A DNA stretch of 64,000 nt, from the NCBI GenBank assembly GCA_016870275.1, contig VGBZ01000007.1, positions 52,732 through 116,731 of the forward strand, read 5' to 3'. Below are positions 41,646 to 49,982 of this stretch, in pieces; the first letter of the stretch is position 1; each line of letters begins with the position of its first letter. The notes below the pieces were generated by a model. That model did not search any database. It worked only from the letters and a program-made list of their open reading frames with translations, and was not told the origin of the DNA. This DNA comes from Actinomycetota bacterium. GTDB taxonomy: Bacteria > Actinomycetota > Acidimicrobiia > Acidimicrobiales > Microtrichaceae. Both the position numbers and the translations under genes were made by a program.

Positions 41646-43805
41646 ATGGACGTGGTCGGCGGGGTCGAGACGGTGACGGTGACGGGTGTCGCTGCGGGAA
41701 CCGAGATCCAGGTTTCGGACAGCTCAGGGCCACTCGTGTCGCTTTTGGCGGACGAATCGGGCAACGCCTTCGTGTCGTTCCTCCCGCACACACCGGCGCT
41801 GCTCGACAGTCCCGAGAGCATCCTGGCCTGCCTCGTCGACGGCCATCCGGTTCCTCCGGGCGACTACCTCGTCGAGGCCGACGGGCATCAGTCCGAGGTG
41901 GTTCGGGTTCTCGGACTCGATGACCATCCCGACCCGGCGCTCTACGAGCAGCCACTCGACGCCGGATTCGGCTACATCACGATGCGAGACGGGGTGAGTC
42001 TCTCGGCCATGGTCCGGTTCCCACCCGAGGAGCTGTACGGCCCGGCTCCGTGGCCGACCGTGATCGACTACTCCGGCTACACGCCATCGGATCCGGACAC
42101 GCCGCAGGCCGCAACGGTACTGGCCAACCTCCTCGGCTTCGCCGTCGTTGGTGTCAACATGCGTGGGACCGGCTGTTCCGGTGGGGTCTTCGACCTGTTC
42201 AGCCCGGCCCAGGCGGCCGATGGCTACGACGTGGTGGAGGTGGTGGCCCGCCAGCCGTGGGTCCTGCACGAACACGTCGGAATGGTGGGACTCAGTTATC
42301 CGGGGATCAGTCAGCTCTACGTGGCCGCAGCCCGTCCCCCCAGCCTCGCAGCGATCACGCCGTTGTCGGTGATCGACGATCCGTGGCGTCAACAGTGGCC
42401 CGGAGGGATCTACAACTCCGGATTCACTCGTGCCTGGGTTGCTGCTCGGGACCAACAGACGCAGGCCGGGGGACAGAGTTGGGACCAGCGTCGGATCGAC
42501 TCCGGTGACGCTGTCGCTCTGGCCAACCAGTCGATCAGATCCCAGAACCTCGACTTCGAACGGTTCGGTCGAGCCATGGAGAACTACCGGGAGGTTCTCG
42601 AGGCGCGTCGCGCAGCGGCCTTGATCGAACGGATCGAAGTCCCGTTGTACCTGACGGGCGCCTGGCAGGACGAGCAGACCGGGAGCCGCTTCGCCACCAT
42701 GCTGGAAGGGTTCCGGGGCAGCCCCGAGCAACGGTTCAGCCTGTTCAACGGGCATCATCCCGACGGCTTCAGTCCCATGGTGGTCCTGCGGTGGTACGAG
42801 TTCCTGTCGTTCCACGTCGCCCGTCGGGTGCCCAAGGTGCACGAACTCGTGCGGGCTCTGGCGCCAGCGCAGTTCGCAGAGTTCTTCGGATACACCCCCG
42901 TCCTCGAGGAGGACCGGTTCTCCGGCGCTGCAGACGACCTCGAGGTTGCGCTCACTCAGTACCGCAGCGAACCCCGGGTCCGCCTGCTCTTCGAGAACGG
43001 CGCCGGCCACGAGGTTCGAGGAGCCACAGCGCACCGATTCGAGGCGGAGGCCACAGCGTTCCCACCGGAGGACACCACAGCCCGCAGGTGGTACCTCGCA
43101 GCAGACGGGATGCTCACCGATGCTCAACCCTCGACTGCAGCAGAGGCGTCGTACCTCGATGACCTCGAGGCCGGTTCTCTGGCCTACTCCATGGAGCTGT
43201 TGAGCGACCTCAATCGCTTCACCATGCCGGAGGTTCCGATCACCTGGACGGCGTTCGCCCCCGAACACAGGGTGCGTTTCGATTCAGCGCCACTCGATGC
43301 GCCGCTGTTGATCGCCGGATCAGGCCACATCGACCTGTGGATCCGTCCCGGGACCACCGACACCGCCGTACAGGCGACCATCACCGAACTTCGCTCCGAC
43401 GACTGGGAGCAGCGTGTCCAGTGCGGCTGGCACCGCCTCCAGCACGCCGTCGAGACGGCCGAATCCGATGAACTCTTCGTCGACTACACGTTCCTCGCCG
43501 ACGATCGTCGTGAGCTCCTGGTCGGTGAGTGGATCCGGCGACGTGTTCCCATCCATCCCTTCGTGCATCTGTTCCGGCCGGGTTCGCGGATCCGCCTTCA
43601 GCTCTCGACCCCCGGTCGGGATCATCCGTTCTGGTGCTTCGAGGCGCCCGTCGAGTCCGGGGCCTCCCACGCAGTGGGACTCGGCGCCGATCGGAGCAGT
43701 TCGCTCGTCCTGCCCGTCTGGACGTGTGTGCCGGACCACCCCACGGACCTCCCGCCACCGGGGTCGCTGAGGGGCCAGCCGTGCCGGCGGATCGAGGTGG
43801 TGTGA
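41646..43805 (+). CDS. CocE/NonD (X-Pro dipeptidyl-peptidase S15) family hydrolase
   Basis: A 719-aa alpha/beta hydrolase of the S15/CocE class. An N-terminal beta domain (about 1-95) precedes the catalytic core: GFGYITMRDGVSLSAMVRFP, NMRGTGCSGG, nucleophile GLSYPG with Ser217, Asp in TGAWQDEQTG and His in FNGHHPDG. The C-terminal jelly-roll domain (about 470-700) has the family's VDYTFLADDRRELLVGEWI region. No signal peptide is evident, which is unusual for secreted members. ATG with AGGGG seven bases upstream, 16 bases after pafA. Substrate (peptide or ester) unknown. Confidence 0.85.
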   Translation: MDVVGGVETVTVTGVAAGTEIQVSDSSGPLVSLLADESGNAFVSFLPHTPALLDSPESILACLVDGHPVPPGDYLVEADGHQSEVVRVLGLDDHPDPALYEQPLDAGFGYITMRDGVSLSAMVRFPPEELYGPAPWPTVIDYSGYTPSDPDTPQAATVLANLLGFAVVGVNMRGTGCSGGVFDLFSPAQAADGYDVVEVVARQPWVLHEHVGMVGLSYPGISQLYVAAARPPSLAAITPLSVIDDPWRQQWPGGIYNSGFTRAWVAARDQQTQAGGQSWDQRRIDSGDAVALANQSIRSQNLDFERFGRAMENYREVLEARRAAALIERIEVPLYLTGAWQDEQTGSRFATMLEGFRGSPEQRFSLFNGHHPDGFSPMVVLRWYEFLSFHVARRVPKVHELVRALAPAQFAEFFGYTPVLEEDRFSGAADDLEVALTQYRSEPRVRLLFENGAGHEVRGATAHRFEAEATAFPPEDTTARRWYLAADGMLTDAQPSTAAEASYLDDLEAGSLAYSMELLSDLNRFTMPEVPITWTAFAPEHRVRFDSAPLDAPLLIAGSGHIDLWIRPGTTDTAVQATITELRSDDWEQRVQCGWHRLQHAVETAESDELFVDYTFLADDRRELLVGEWIRRRVPIHPFVHLFRPGSRIRLQLSTPGRDHPFWCFEAPVESGASHAVGLGADRSSSLVLPVWTCVPDHPTDLPPPGSLRGQPCRRIEVV

Positions 43806-44833
43806 GTCGGTTTGCTCGTGGCCGGGTGGTTGCGGTGGACATGGAACGAGCGGGTCTCCAGCGCCTGAGGGTTCAGTTGGGCGACGGGATCGCAACGGCG
43901 TTTGCGCTCACCGAGCTGATCGGTTCGTGCGAGATCGACGATCAGGTGATCCTCAACACCGTCGCCGTCGAGCTGGGTCTGGGTTCCGGCGGCGATCACA
44001 TCGTTCACTGGAACCTCAGCCAGGAGACACTCGAACCGATGTCGAACGGGCACCTCCTCAAGCTCCGCTACACGAGCCTCCAGTTCTCGGCGGGCACGGA
44101 CGAACTCGACCACCCGGAGTGTGACCGTCCACTCGGGGGTGCCGTGGTGGTCGCCTGCACGCTCCACAGCCAGCTGCGACCCGTGGTGGCGGGAATCCAC
44201 GCAATTGATCCAACCCTGCGGATCGCCTTCGTGCAGACCGATGGTGGCGCACTCCCGCTGGCGCTATCCGATGACGTCGCTGAACTTCGCTCATCTGATC
44301 GGCTCGTGGCGACCGTCACCGCCGGCCATGCATTCGGAGGGGAGCTGGAGGCCCTCACCGTGGCCTCGGCACTGGCGATGGCGGTCCATGTGGGCGGTGC
44401 CGACGTCGTCGTTGCCGGTCTGGGTCCCGGTGTTGCCGGCACGGGAACGACGCTCGGGAACACGGCTCTCGATGCGGTGGGCGTGATCGACACCACCGTC
44501 GCAACCGGTGGCACGTCGGTCCTCTGCGCCCGGATCTCAGAGGCCGATCCGAGGCAACGGCACCGCGGGCTGAGTCACCACACCTCCACCGTGGCCCGGT
44601 TGTCCCACGCCACGCCGTTGGTCGCCCGGAGCCCCGGCCTTCCGCCGGCGGTCCACGGCGTGGAGATCGTCGAGCCGGACCGCTTCGAGGACCTCTCGAC
44701 GGTCAGCATCTCATCGGTGGAGGTGCCCGCAGGCCACCGCATGATGGGCCGGACCCGCCACGAGGACCCGTTGGCGTTCGAGGCCGCGATTTGTGCTGGA
44801 GTCCTCGCCGCACGCCTCACACGCTCGAAGTGA
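43802..44833 (+). CDS. DUF3866 family protein
   Basis: A 343-aa protein of the actinobacterial DUF3866 family, function unknown. The family look is clear: NTVAVELGLGSGGDHIVHWNL, HLLKLRYTSLQ, VVACTLHSQLRPVVAGI and VVAGLGPGVAGTGTTLGNTALDAVG, with a Rossmann-like alternation. No membrane helix. GTG start overlapping the preceding stop (GTGA); the frame extends upstream but only within the hydrolase gene. It sits just before pafB. Confidence 0.85.
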   Translation: MSRFARGRVVAVDMERAGLQRLRVQLGDGIATAFALTELIGSCEIDDQVILNTVAVELGLGSGGDHIVHWNLSQETLEPMSNGHLLKLRYTSLQFSAGTDELDHPECDRPLGGAVVVACTLHSQLRPVVAGIHAIDPTLRIAFVQTDGGALPLALSDDVAELRSSDRLVATVTAGHAFGGELEALTVASALAMAVHVGGADVVVAGLGPGVAGTGTTLGNTALDAVGVIDTTVATGGTSVLCARISEADPRQRHRGLSHHTSTVARLSHATPLVARSPGLPPAVHGVEIVEPDRFEDLSTVSISSVEVPAGHRMMGRTRHEDPLAFEAAICAGVLAARLTRSK

Positions 44834-44838
44834 TTCTC

Positions 44839-44844
44839 TAGGAT
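44839..44844 (+). promoter_or_regulatory. -10 element for leaderless pafB
   Basis: TAGGAT ends six bases before the GTG at 44851. Confidence 0.65.
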
Positions 44845-44850
44845 CCCTTC

Positions 44851-45813
44851 GTGGCGGCCAACGACGAGCGTTCGATCCGACTCCTCAACCTCGTCACGGC
44901 CCTGCAGCAGACCTCCCGTCTGCTCACCGCCGAGGAGATCCGCGATCGGGTTCCCGGTTACACCGCTACGGAGTATGAGTCGTTCCGGCGGACCTTCGAG
45001 CGTGACAAGGACGACCTCCGGTCGCTCGGGATCGTGATCGAGGTGGGCGAGGCGCTGAACGGCGACCCCGGTACCTCGGGTTACCGAATCCGCCGGGATC
45101 AGCACGAACTCGACGACCCGGAGCTGAACGAGGCCGAACTGGCCTCGCTCGTTGCGGCCACCCAACTCGTACGGCTGAGCGGAGCCGACCCGGCCGACTC
45201 CACCGACGGGATGCGAAAGCTCGGAGGGTTCGGCACGTCTGCGGCAACCCAGGGTGGGAGCGTGGTCGTCGTCGACGTCCCGGAACACCTCGTGGCGGTC
45301 CTCGATGCCGTCCTCGAACAGCGTGTGATCAGCCTCACCTACCGGGGGCGCCAGCGGTCGGTCGAGGGTGACGGCATCCGGTTCCAGCGAGGCCACTGGT
45401 ATCTCCTCGGCCGGGAGCACCCTGCAGCTGATGATCGGACCTACCGGGTCGATCGCATCGAGGCGATCAGCACCGGCGAACCCGGTGCCTACGAGCGCCG
45501 GGTCGAACCACGTCGGGTCCAGATGCGGCCGTGGGAGTACGGCGACGGCGAACGACATGAGGTGACCGTGCTGCTCGATGAAGTGGCGGCGCAGACCGTT
45601 GCGGCGGAGGACCCTGATCTCGAGTTCACGCTTGTCGAGCCGGGTCAGGGAACCGGGGTGGCCACGATGACCCTGAGCGTCGCTGACGAGCTACGTCTGT
45701 TCCGCTACCTCGCCGCCTTCCTCGACCGAGTCGAACTCATCGGCCCCGCCGACGTCCGGGCTCGTTTCGTCGGGTGGCTCGAAGCGATCGCTGACGGCGA
45801 AACCCACCAGTGA
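44851..45813 (+). CDS. pafB: WYL-domain transcriptional regulator PafB
   Basis: One half of the PafBC heterodimer, which activates LexA-independent DNA-damage genes in mycobacteria (320 aa). N-terminal winged helix-turn-helix (RSIRLLNLVTALQQTSRLLTAEEI), then a WYL domain (about 150-235) with ISLTYRGRQR and GHWYLLGREH, and a C-terminal WCX-like domain. The name rests on its pairing with PafC and its place beside pafA. GTG start six bases after TAGGAT; GTGA overlap with pafC. Confidence 0.92.
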   Translation: MAANDERSIRLLNLVTALQQTSRLLTAEEIRDRVPGYTATEYESFRRTFERDKDDLRSLGIVIEVGEALNGDPGTSGYRIRRDQHELDDPELNEAELASLVAATQLVRLSGADPADSTDGMRKLGGFGTSAATQGGSVVVVDVPEHLVAVLDAVLEQRVISLTYRGRQRSVEGDGIRFQRGHWYLLGREHPAADDRTYRVDRIEAISTGEPGAYERRVEPRRVQMRPWEYGDGERHEVTVLLDEVAAQTVAAEDPDLEFTLVEPGQGTGVATMTLSVADELRLFRYLAAFLDRVELIGPADVRARFVGWLEAIADGETHQ

Positions 45814-46781
45814 CCGAGGAGACCACGATGGCCACACGAATCTCCGCCGCCGACCGGGCGGAACGGATCATGAGCATCGTGCCGTGGTTGGTCGTTCCGG
45901 GTGGGGTGAGCATCGCCGAAACCTGCGAACGGTTCCAGATCTCCCCCGAGGACCTTCGGAAGGACCTCGATCTACTGTTCTACAACGTCGGGGTCCATCC
46001 GTTCACCCCCGACGCACTCGTGGACGTGTTCATCGACGAGGAGGAGGACTCCATCGAGGTGAACCTCAACGATTTCTTCCGTCGCCCGCTCCGTCTCACT
46101 CCCGACGAAGCACTGGCGATCATCGGTTCGGCGCGAGTCGTGCTCGCCAGCGGACAGGGAACCGACGTCCTCGCCAGCGCCGTCGCCCGTATCGAAGACG
46201 TTCTCTCCGCCGGGGCGTCGGTGGTGGGCGTGGAGCTCGCCGTGATCGACCCAACGGTGTTCCGCACCGTCCGGGGCGGTCTGAATGACGGCAAAGTGGT
46301 GGAGATCCAGTACCACTCCTTCGCGCGCGATGAGGTGAGTACTCGCCGGGTCGAGGGACAACGTCTGTTCTCCGCAGAAGGTCGGTGGTACCTGCGGGCC
46401 TGGTGTCTGCTGGCCGGTGGCCATCGTGTGTTCCGCCTCGACCGGATCCTCACCGCAACGATCACCGACGATCCGGTGGACCCCGAGCGGATCGACACAG
46501 CCATCGAGGACACCTTTGAGTTCTCCGATGATTCCATTCCCGTCCGGCTGCTGCTGAGGGAGGACGACAGCTGGGTACCTGCGCAGTATCCGACAGAGTC
46601 GGTAGAGGAGCTTCCAGATGGACGCCTCGAGGTGCTCCTCGACGTGAGCGCCCTCCCGTGGCTGGCACGTCTGCTGCTGCGGGTCGATCCGACGACCGAG
46701 GTGTTCGACGCAAACACCGGTGTCTCGCTGGCCGAAGTGCGCCGGGCCGCCGCCTCCCAGATCCTCACCCGCTACACCTGA
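45810..46781 (+). CDS. pafC: WYL-domain transcriptional regulator PafC
   Basis: Second half of PafBC (323 aa), with the same order: N-terminal HTH (RAERIMSIVPWLVVPGGVSI, ETCERFQISPEDLRKDLDLL), central domain, WYL segment VVEIQYHSF..EGRWYLRAWCL and WCX-like C-terminus. Ligand-binding WYL domains respond to nucleic-acid signals in the better studied members. GTG at 45810 is coupled to the pafB stop; an ATG at 45828 is possible but has no such overlap. Ends 43 bases before lepB. Confidence 0.92.
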   Translation: MTEETTMATRISAADRAERIMSIVPWLVVPGGVSIAETCERFQISPEDLRKDLDLLFYNVGVHPFTPDALVDVFIDEEEDSIEVNLNDFFRRPLRLTPDEALAIIGSARVVLASGQGTDVLASAVARIEDVLSAGASVVGVELAVIDPTVFRTVRGGLNDGKVVEIQYHSFARDEVSTRRVEGQRLFSAEGRWYLRAWCLLAGGHRVFRLDRILTATITDDPVDPERIDTAIEDTFEFSDDSIPVRLLLREDDSWVPAQYPTESVEELPDGRLEVLLDVSALPWLARLLLRVDPTTEVFDANTGVSLAEVRRAAASQILTRYT

Positions 46782-46810
46782 GCCGTCGCAAGTTGGTTCC
46801 ACCCAGCCGG

Positions 46811-46816
46811 TAGCCT
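46811..46816 (+). promoter_or_regulatory. -10 element upstream of lepB
   Basis: TAGCCT ends eight bases before the ATG at 46825, slightly wider than the usual spacing here. Confidence 0.45.
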
Positions 46817-46824
46817 GACCGGCG

Positions 46825-47391
46825 ATGCTCAAGTTCCACCGGCGCCGCCGGGATCAGCGTGGCGGGATCCGGGGCCTGCTCGAGTGGGTGGGGATCGTCG
46901 TCGGCGCGGTGCTCGTGGCTCTGCTGGTGAAGACCTTCTTGATCCAGGCGTTCCGAATTCCTTCCTCGTCCATGGAACAGACGCTGGAGATCGGGGATCG
47001 AGTGATGGTGAACAAGCTCAGCTACCGATTCGGCACCATCGAGCCGGGAGATGTCGTGGTGTTCCGTCGGCCCGATGGGGCTTCGAGCGATCCGAGTGCG
47101 CCCGAGGACCTGATCAAGCGGGTGGTCGGTGTCGGCGGTGACACCCTCTCCACGCTCGACGGCCGGCTCCAGCGCAACGGGGAGTTCGTCGAGGAGCCGT
47201 ATCTCGAACCCGGGGTCATCACGACCGGGATCGAACAGCCGGTGACGGTTCCGGACGGTGAGATATGGGTCATGGGCGACAATCGGACCAATTCGAGCGA
47301 CAGCCGCGTCTTCGGTCCGATTCCCGAGTCATCGATCGTGGGGCGGGCCGAGGTGGTCATGTGGCCGCCGGGTCGCTTCAGTCGTCTCTGA
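46825..47391 (+). CDS. lepB: Signal peptidase I
   Basis: Membrane serine protease that removes Sec/Tat signal peptides (188 aa, small gram-positive size). Basic cytoplasmic N-terminus, one membrane anchor (WVGIVVGAVLVALLVKTFLI), box B FRIPSSSMEQTL with catalytic Ser49, and the Lys box LIKRVVGVGGD with general base Lys98. VMGDNRTNSSDSRVFGPI is box E. Close to the Tat genes, it fits the export theme of this stretch. It overlaps the convergent GDPD gene by 14 bases. Confidence 0.95.
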   Translation: MLKFHRRRRDQRGGIRGLLEWVGIVVGAVLVALLVKTFLIQAFRIPSSSMEQTLEIGDRVMVNKLSYRFGTIEPGDVVVFRRPDGASSDPSAPEDLIKRVVGVGGDTLSTLDGRLQRNGEFVEEPYLEPGVITTGIEQPVTVPDGEIWVMGDNRTNSSDSRVFGPIPESSIVGRAEVVMWPPGRFSRL

Positions 47392-48091
47392 GGCGGGCCT
47401 CGGCAGCGTCGACCATCCGGTCGACGTGGTCGGAGTAGAGGCCGTCGACCCCCCAGCTGAGCAACTGGGTGATCGTCCGTGGGTGCTGGGCGTCCCAGCC
47501 GAGAATCGTCCTGTTGAATCTCCGGTAGAGGGCGATGCGTCCCAGGTTCCACTCGCTGTGGTGGAGATTGACGGCGTCGATTCCGCCCGCACGAAGTGAC
47601 GCTGCGTGCCGCTCGCAGCCGTCCGGGAGATGCCCGACGAAGGTCGAGTGGACCAGACGCACCTCTGGAGCGGTCGTGCGCCACGTCTCGAGCACGTCGA
47701 GGTCCTCGTGGCACAACCAGAGTTCGCCCGCTGCGCCGTGGGACCGGGCCACGGCGAGGAGGACTGGGAACGCTGCAGCGTCCTTCACGTCGACCGACAC
47801 CGGCCACGTCGTACCGATTCGAACGTAGAACTCGTCAAGTGACGGGATGTGACCGGGAAGTTCACTCAGCGTGAGGGAACTGATCGGTCGGCGGCGCCTC
47901 CGAGGGCCGACGACCCCGTCGTGATCGAGGACGACAACGCCGTCGCTGGTGAGCCAGACGTCCGTTTCCAGGCCCGTCGCTCCCAGGCGGGCGGCGAGCT
48001 CGAATGCCTCGAGGGTGTTCTCAGGGGCATGTGCCCGTGCGCCACGATGAGCGAAGAGCACCGTTTCGGAGGGTGGAGCCGGTAGCGTCAC
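47378..48091 (-). CDS. Glycerophosphodiester phosphodiesterase, second copy
   Basis: A 237-aa GDPD-type phosphodiesterase. Signature stretches: FAHRGARAHAPENTLEAFEL, GLETDVWLTSDGVVVLDHDG and the C-terminal WGVDGLYSDHVDRM. It differs clearly from the copy at 4676 (short Arg-rich loop GPRRRRRPISS after the substrate loop), so the two probably act on different substrates. The GTG at 48091 is favoured because the HRGA motif then lies at the usual distance; an ATG at 48130 adds 13 residues and cannot be excluded. No signal peptide. Confidence 0.85.
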   Translation of the reverse strand: MTLPAPPSETVLFAHRGARAHAPENTLEAFELAARLGATGLETDVWLTSDGVVVLDHDGVVGPRRRRRPISSLTLSELPGHIPSLDEFYVRIGTTWPVSVDVKDAAAFPVLLAVARSHGAAGELWLCHEDLDVLETWRTTAPEVRLVHSTFVGHLPDGCERHAASLRAGGIDAVNLHHSEWNLGRIALYRRFNRTILGWDAQHPRTITQLLSWGVDGLYSDHVDRMVDAAEARLRDD

Positions 48092-48215
48092 CAGCCAAGT
48101 GTGCCCCGCTGAGAATCTTGGGGACGACATCGAATGAAGTTGTTCTCAAGCCTCGACCGGGACCGTCCGTAGTTACAGCCAGCCCTGAGCGATGGCCCCG
48201 GAATGGAGGTTCACG

Positions 48216-48563
48216 ATGGCACTGATCAAGGCGACCTGCAGCGACTGTGGCGATGTGGAGTTGCGGTCGAAGGACGTGCGTGTCCGGATGTGCCTCGATG
48301 GTGGTGCAGCGACGTACCTCTTCAGGTGTCCCGTCTGCCGGATGGTCGAGGTACGGAACGCTGATGATCACGTCGTCGACGTACTGCTCGCCGCCGGGGT
48401 CGATTGCACCGAGTGGCATCTCCCGGCTGAACTCCACGAATCCCACCTCGGGGGTCCGATCAGCCATGACGACGTGCTCGACTTCCACGCCCTCCTCGAG
48501 CGAGCTGATTGGTTCCAGACCCTGGCGACCATGACCGAGCGCCGGCCGTCGGGCGGGGCGTGA
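48216..48563 (+). CDS. Conserved zinc-ribbon hypothetical protein
   Basis: A 115-aa protein with a zinc-ribbon: ATCSDCGDVEL near the N-terminus and FRCPVCRMVEV about 30 residues later. The rest (VVDVLLAAGVDCTEWHLPAEL) is helical. Similar small proteins starting with MALIKATCxxCGDVEL are common in actinobacteria, without known function. ATG with TGGAGG six bases upstream fixes the start and rules out the longer GTG-type start at 48192. The next small gene begins after one base. Confidence 0.75.
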   Translation: MALIKATCSDCGDVELRSKDVRVRMCLDGGAATYLFRCPVCRMVEVRNADDHVVDVLLAAGVDCTEWHLPAELHESHLGGPISHDDVLDFHALLERADWFQTLATMTERRPSGGA

Positions 48564-48564
48564 G

Positions 48565-48753
48565 ATGGTCGCCCTCGCCGCCTGTATCGCCGCTGTGGTG
48601 GTCGCGTCGGTGTCCCTCCGATGGTCCGCAGTGAGGCTCGATGTCATCAGGCGCCATCTCGGTCGGGAACCACTTGAGTTCGGATTCCACCACGAGTTGA
48701 TTCTCGAGACCCGAACGGTGTCTGCAGCGGTGGACCGACGAACCGACCGGTAG
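48565..48753 (+). CDS. Small hypothetical protein with one membrane segment
   Basis: A 62-aa frame beginning one base after the preceding stop. One N-terminal hydrophobic stretch (VALAACIAAVVVASVSL) is followed by a charged tail (RLDVIRRHLGREPLEF). Unrecognised. Tight spacing between the zinc-ribbon gene and tatB supports it, but it has no separate ribosome site, and its last codons overlap nothing. Confidence 0.4.
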   Translation: MVALAACIAAVVVASVSLRWSAVRLDVIRRHLGREPLEFGFHHELILETRTVSAAVDRRTDR

Positions 48754-48756
48754 CAT
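48751..48756 (+). promoter_or_regulatory. -10 element for leaderless tatB-like gene
   Basis: TAGCAT ends six bases before the ATG at 48763. Confidence 0.65.
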
Positions 48757-48762
48757 GCCGGC

Positions 48763-49188
48763 ATGGCCGGCCGGAGCCTGATCGGATTCATCCAGAACTT
48801 CGGTGGCGGCGAGATTCTCGTCATCCTGCTCGCTGCGCTCGTCATTCTCGGTCCGGACCGGCTCCCTGAGGTCGGACGAAGCATCGGGCGTGCGATTCAC
48901 AAGGCTCGGACCATGACCTCCGGGGTCGAATCCCAGGTCCGTGACGTGATCGACGATCCGGCGATGCAGTCGATCCGGGAGTTGGGGGAGTTCGCTGCCC
49001 GGCCCCGTCAGAAGCTCGCTCAGTACGCCCTCGAGGCCGAGGCCGAGGCCAGGGCCCAAGCGGCGCCGGTCGAACCACCTGCGGCCGAACCACCTGCGGT
49101 CGAACCACCTGCGGCCGAGGCACTCCCCGTCGATCCGGCGCCGGTGACCTCGGCCCCTGAGAAGCCGCTCGACATCCGGGGCGACTGA
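48763..49188 (+). CDS. tatB: Twin-arginine translocase TatA/TatB-type subunit (TatB-like)
   Basis: Single-span Tat component (141 aa). Short periplasmic start, membrane helix (EILVILLAALVILGPDRLPEVG) with the conserved GP..LP hinge, then a long amphipathic helix (IGRAIHKARTMTSGVESQVRDVI), whose length is typical of TatB rather than TatA. The C-terminal tail holds three copies of a 15-bp repeat (49072-49116) coding for EPPAA/EPPAV units. ATG start six bases after TAGCAT. It precedes tatC by two bases. Confidence 0.88.
   Translation: MAGRSLIGFIQNFGGGEILVILLAALVILGPDRLPEVGRSIGRAIHKARTMTSGVESQVRDVIDDPAMQSIRELGEFAARPRQKLAQYALEAEAEARAQAAPVEPPAAEPPAVEPPAAEALPVDPAPVTSAPEKPLDIRGD
49072..49116 (+). 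repeat. Three tandem 15-bp repeats in the TatB-like tail
   Basis: GAACCACCTGCGG(C/T)C occurs three times in frame, coding for Glu-Pro-Pro-Ala-Ala/Val. It lengthens a Pro/Ala/Glu linker of the Tat subunit and could vary in copy number between strains. Confidence 0.9.
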
Positions 49189-49190
49189 GC

Positions 49191-49982
49191 GTGGCTTCGA
49201 TCTTGAAGGGTGCTGAGCGGGACGCCGGCAACATGGGACTCGGCGAGCACCTCGCTGAGCTGCGGACCCGACTCCTGATCTGCGTCGGCACGATCGTCGT
49301 GGCGATGATCCCGGCGTGGTTCCTCTATCCGTGGATCACCGACGTCCTCAACCAGCCCTACTGCGATGCGGTGCGCTCCGTCGAACCCGAGGCCTCGTGC
49401 AAGTTTCTCGAGACGAATCTCCTCGAACCGTTCAGCCTCCGGCTCCGCATCGCCGGATACGGAGCGTTGTTCCTCGCCATGCCGGTGATCATGTGGCAGC
49501 TCTGGCGCTTCATCGCCCCAGGCCTCTACAAGCGTGAGCGGCGCTACGCCGTGGCGTTCACGCTCACGAGCGTGGTCCTCTTCGTTCTCGGGGCGTTCGT
49601 TGCGTACTTCACGCTCTCCAAGGCCGTGGAGTTCCTCGTGACGCTCGGTGGCCCCGACGTGGAGATCCGGTCGGGGATCGGCAACTTCGTCAAGTTCTCC
49701 ATGTTCATGATGTTGGCCTTCGGCGTCGGGTTCCAGTTCCCGGTGATCGTGGTGGCCCTCCAACTCATCGGCGTGGTGACACCCCAGAAGCTGGCTTCCT
49801 GGCGCCGCTACGTGATCGTGATCATCGTGGTCGTTGCCGCTGGAATCACGCCGAGTGGAGATCCCATTTCGATGCTCGCCCTCGCCGTGCCCATGTACTT
49901 GTTCTTCGAGATGGCGCTAGTGATCGGGCGTCTTGCGCTCTGGCGTCGCTCTCGGCGAGTTGCCCCGGCTCAGGCTGAGTGA
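49191..49982 (+). CDS. tatC: Sec-independent protein translocase TatC
   Basis: Core receptor of the twin-arginine pathway (263 aa). Six hydrophobic segments are visible. The N-terminus has GLGEHLAELRTRL, whose Glu lies in the signal-peptide binding site; FLETNLLEPFSLRL follows, then PVIMWQLWRFIAPGLYKRERR, FGVGFQFPVIVVAL and ITPSGDPISMLALAVPMYLFFE. GTG start two bases after tatB. Its stop overlaps the helY start (GTGA). A second TatA-type subunit is at 56540. Confidence 0.96.
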   Translation: MASILKGAERDAGNMGLGEHLAELRTRLLICVGTIVVAMIPAWFLYPWITDVLNQPYCDAVRSVEPEASCKFLETNLLEPFSLRLRIAGYGALFLAMPVIMWQLWRFIAPGLYKRERRYAVAFTLTSVVLFVLGAFVAYFTLSKAVEFLVTLGGPDVEIRSGIGNFVKFSMFMMLAFGVGFQFPVIVVALQLIGVVTPQKLASWRRYVIVIIVVVAAGITPSGDPISMLALAVPMYLFFEMALVIGRLALWRRSRRVAPAQAE

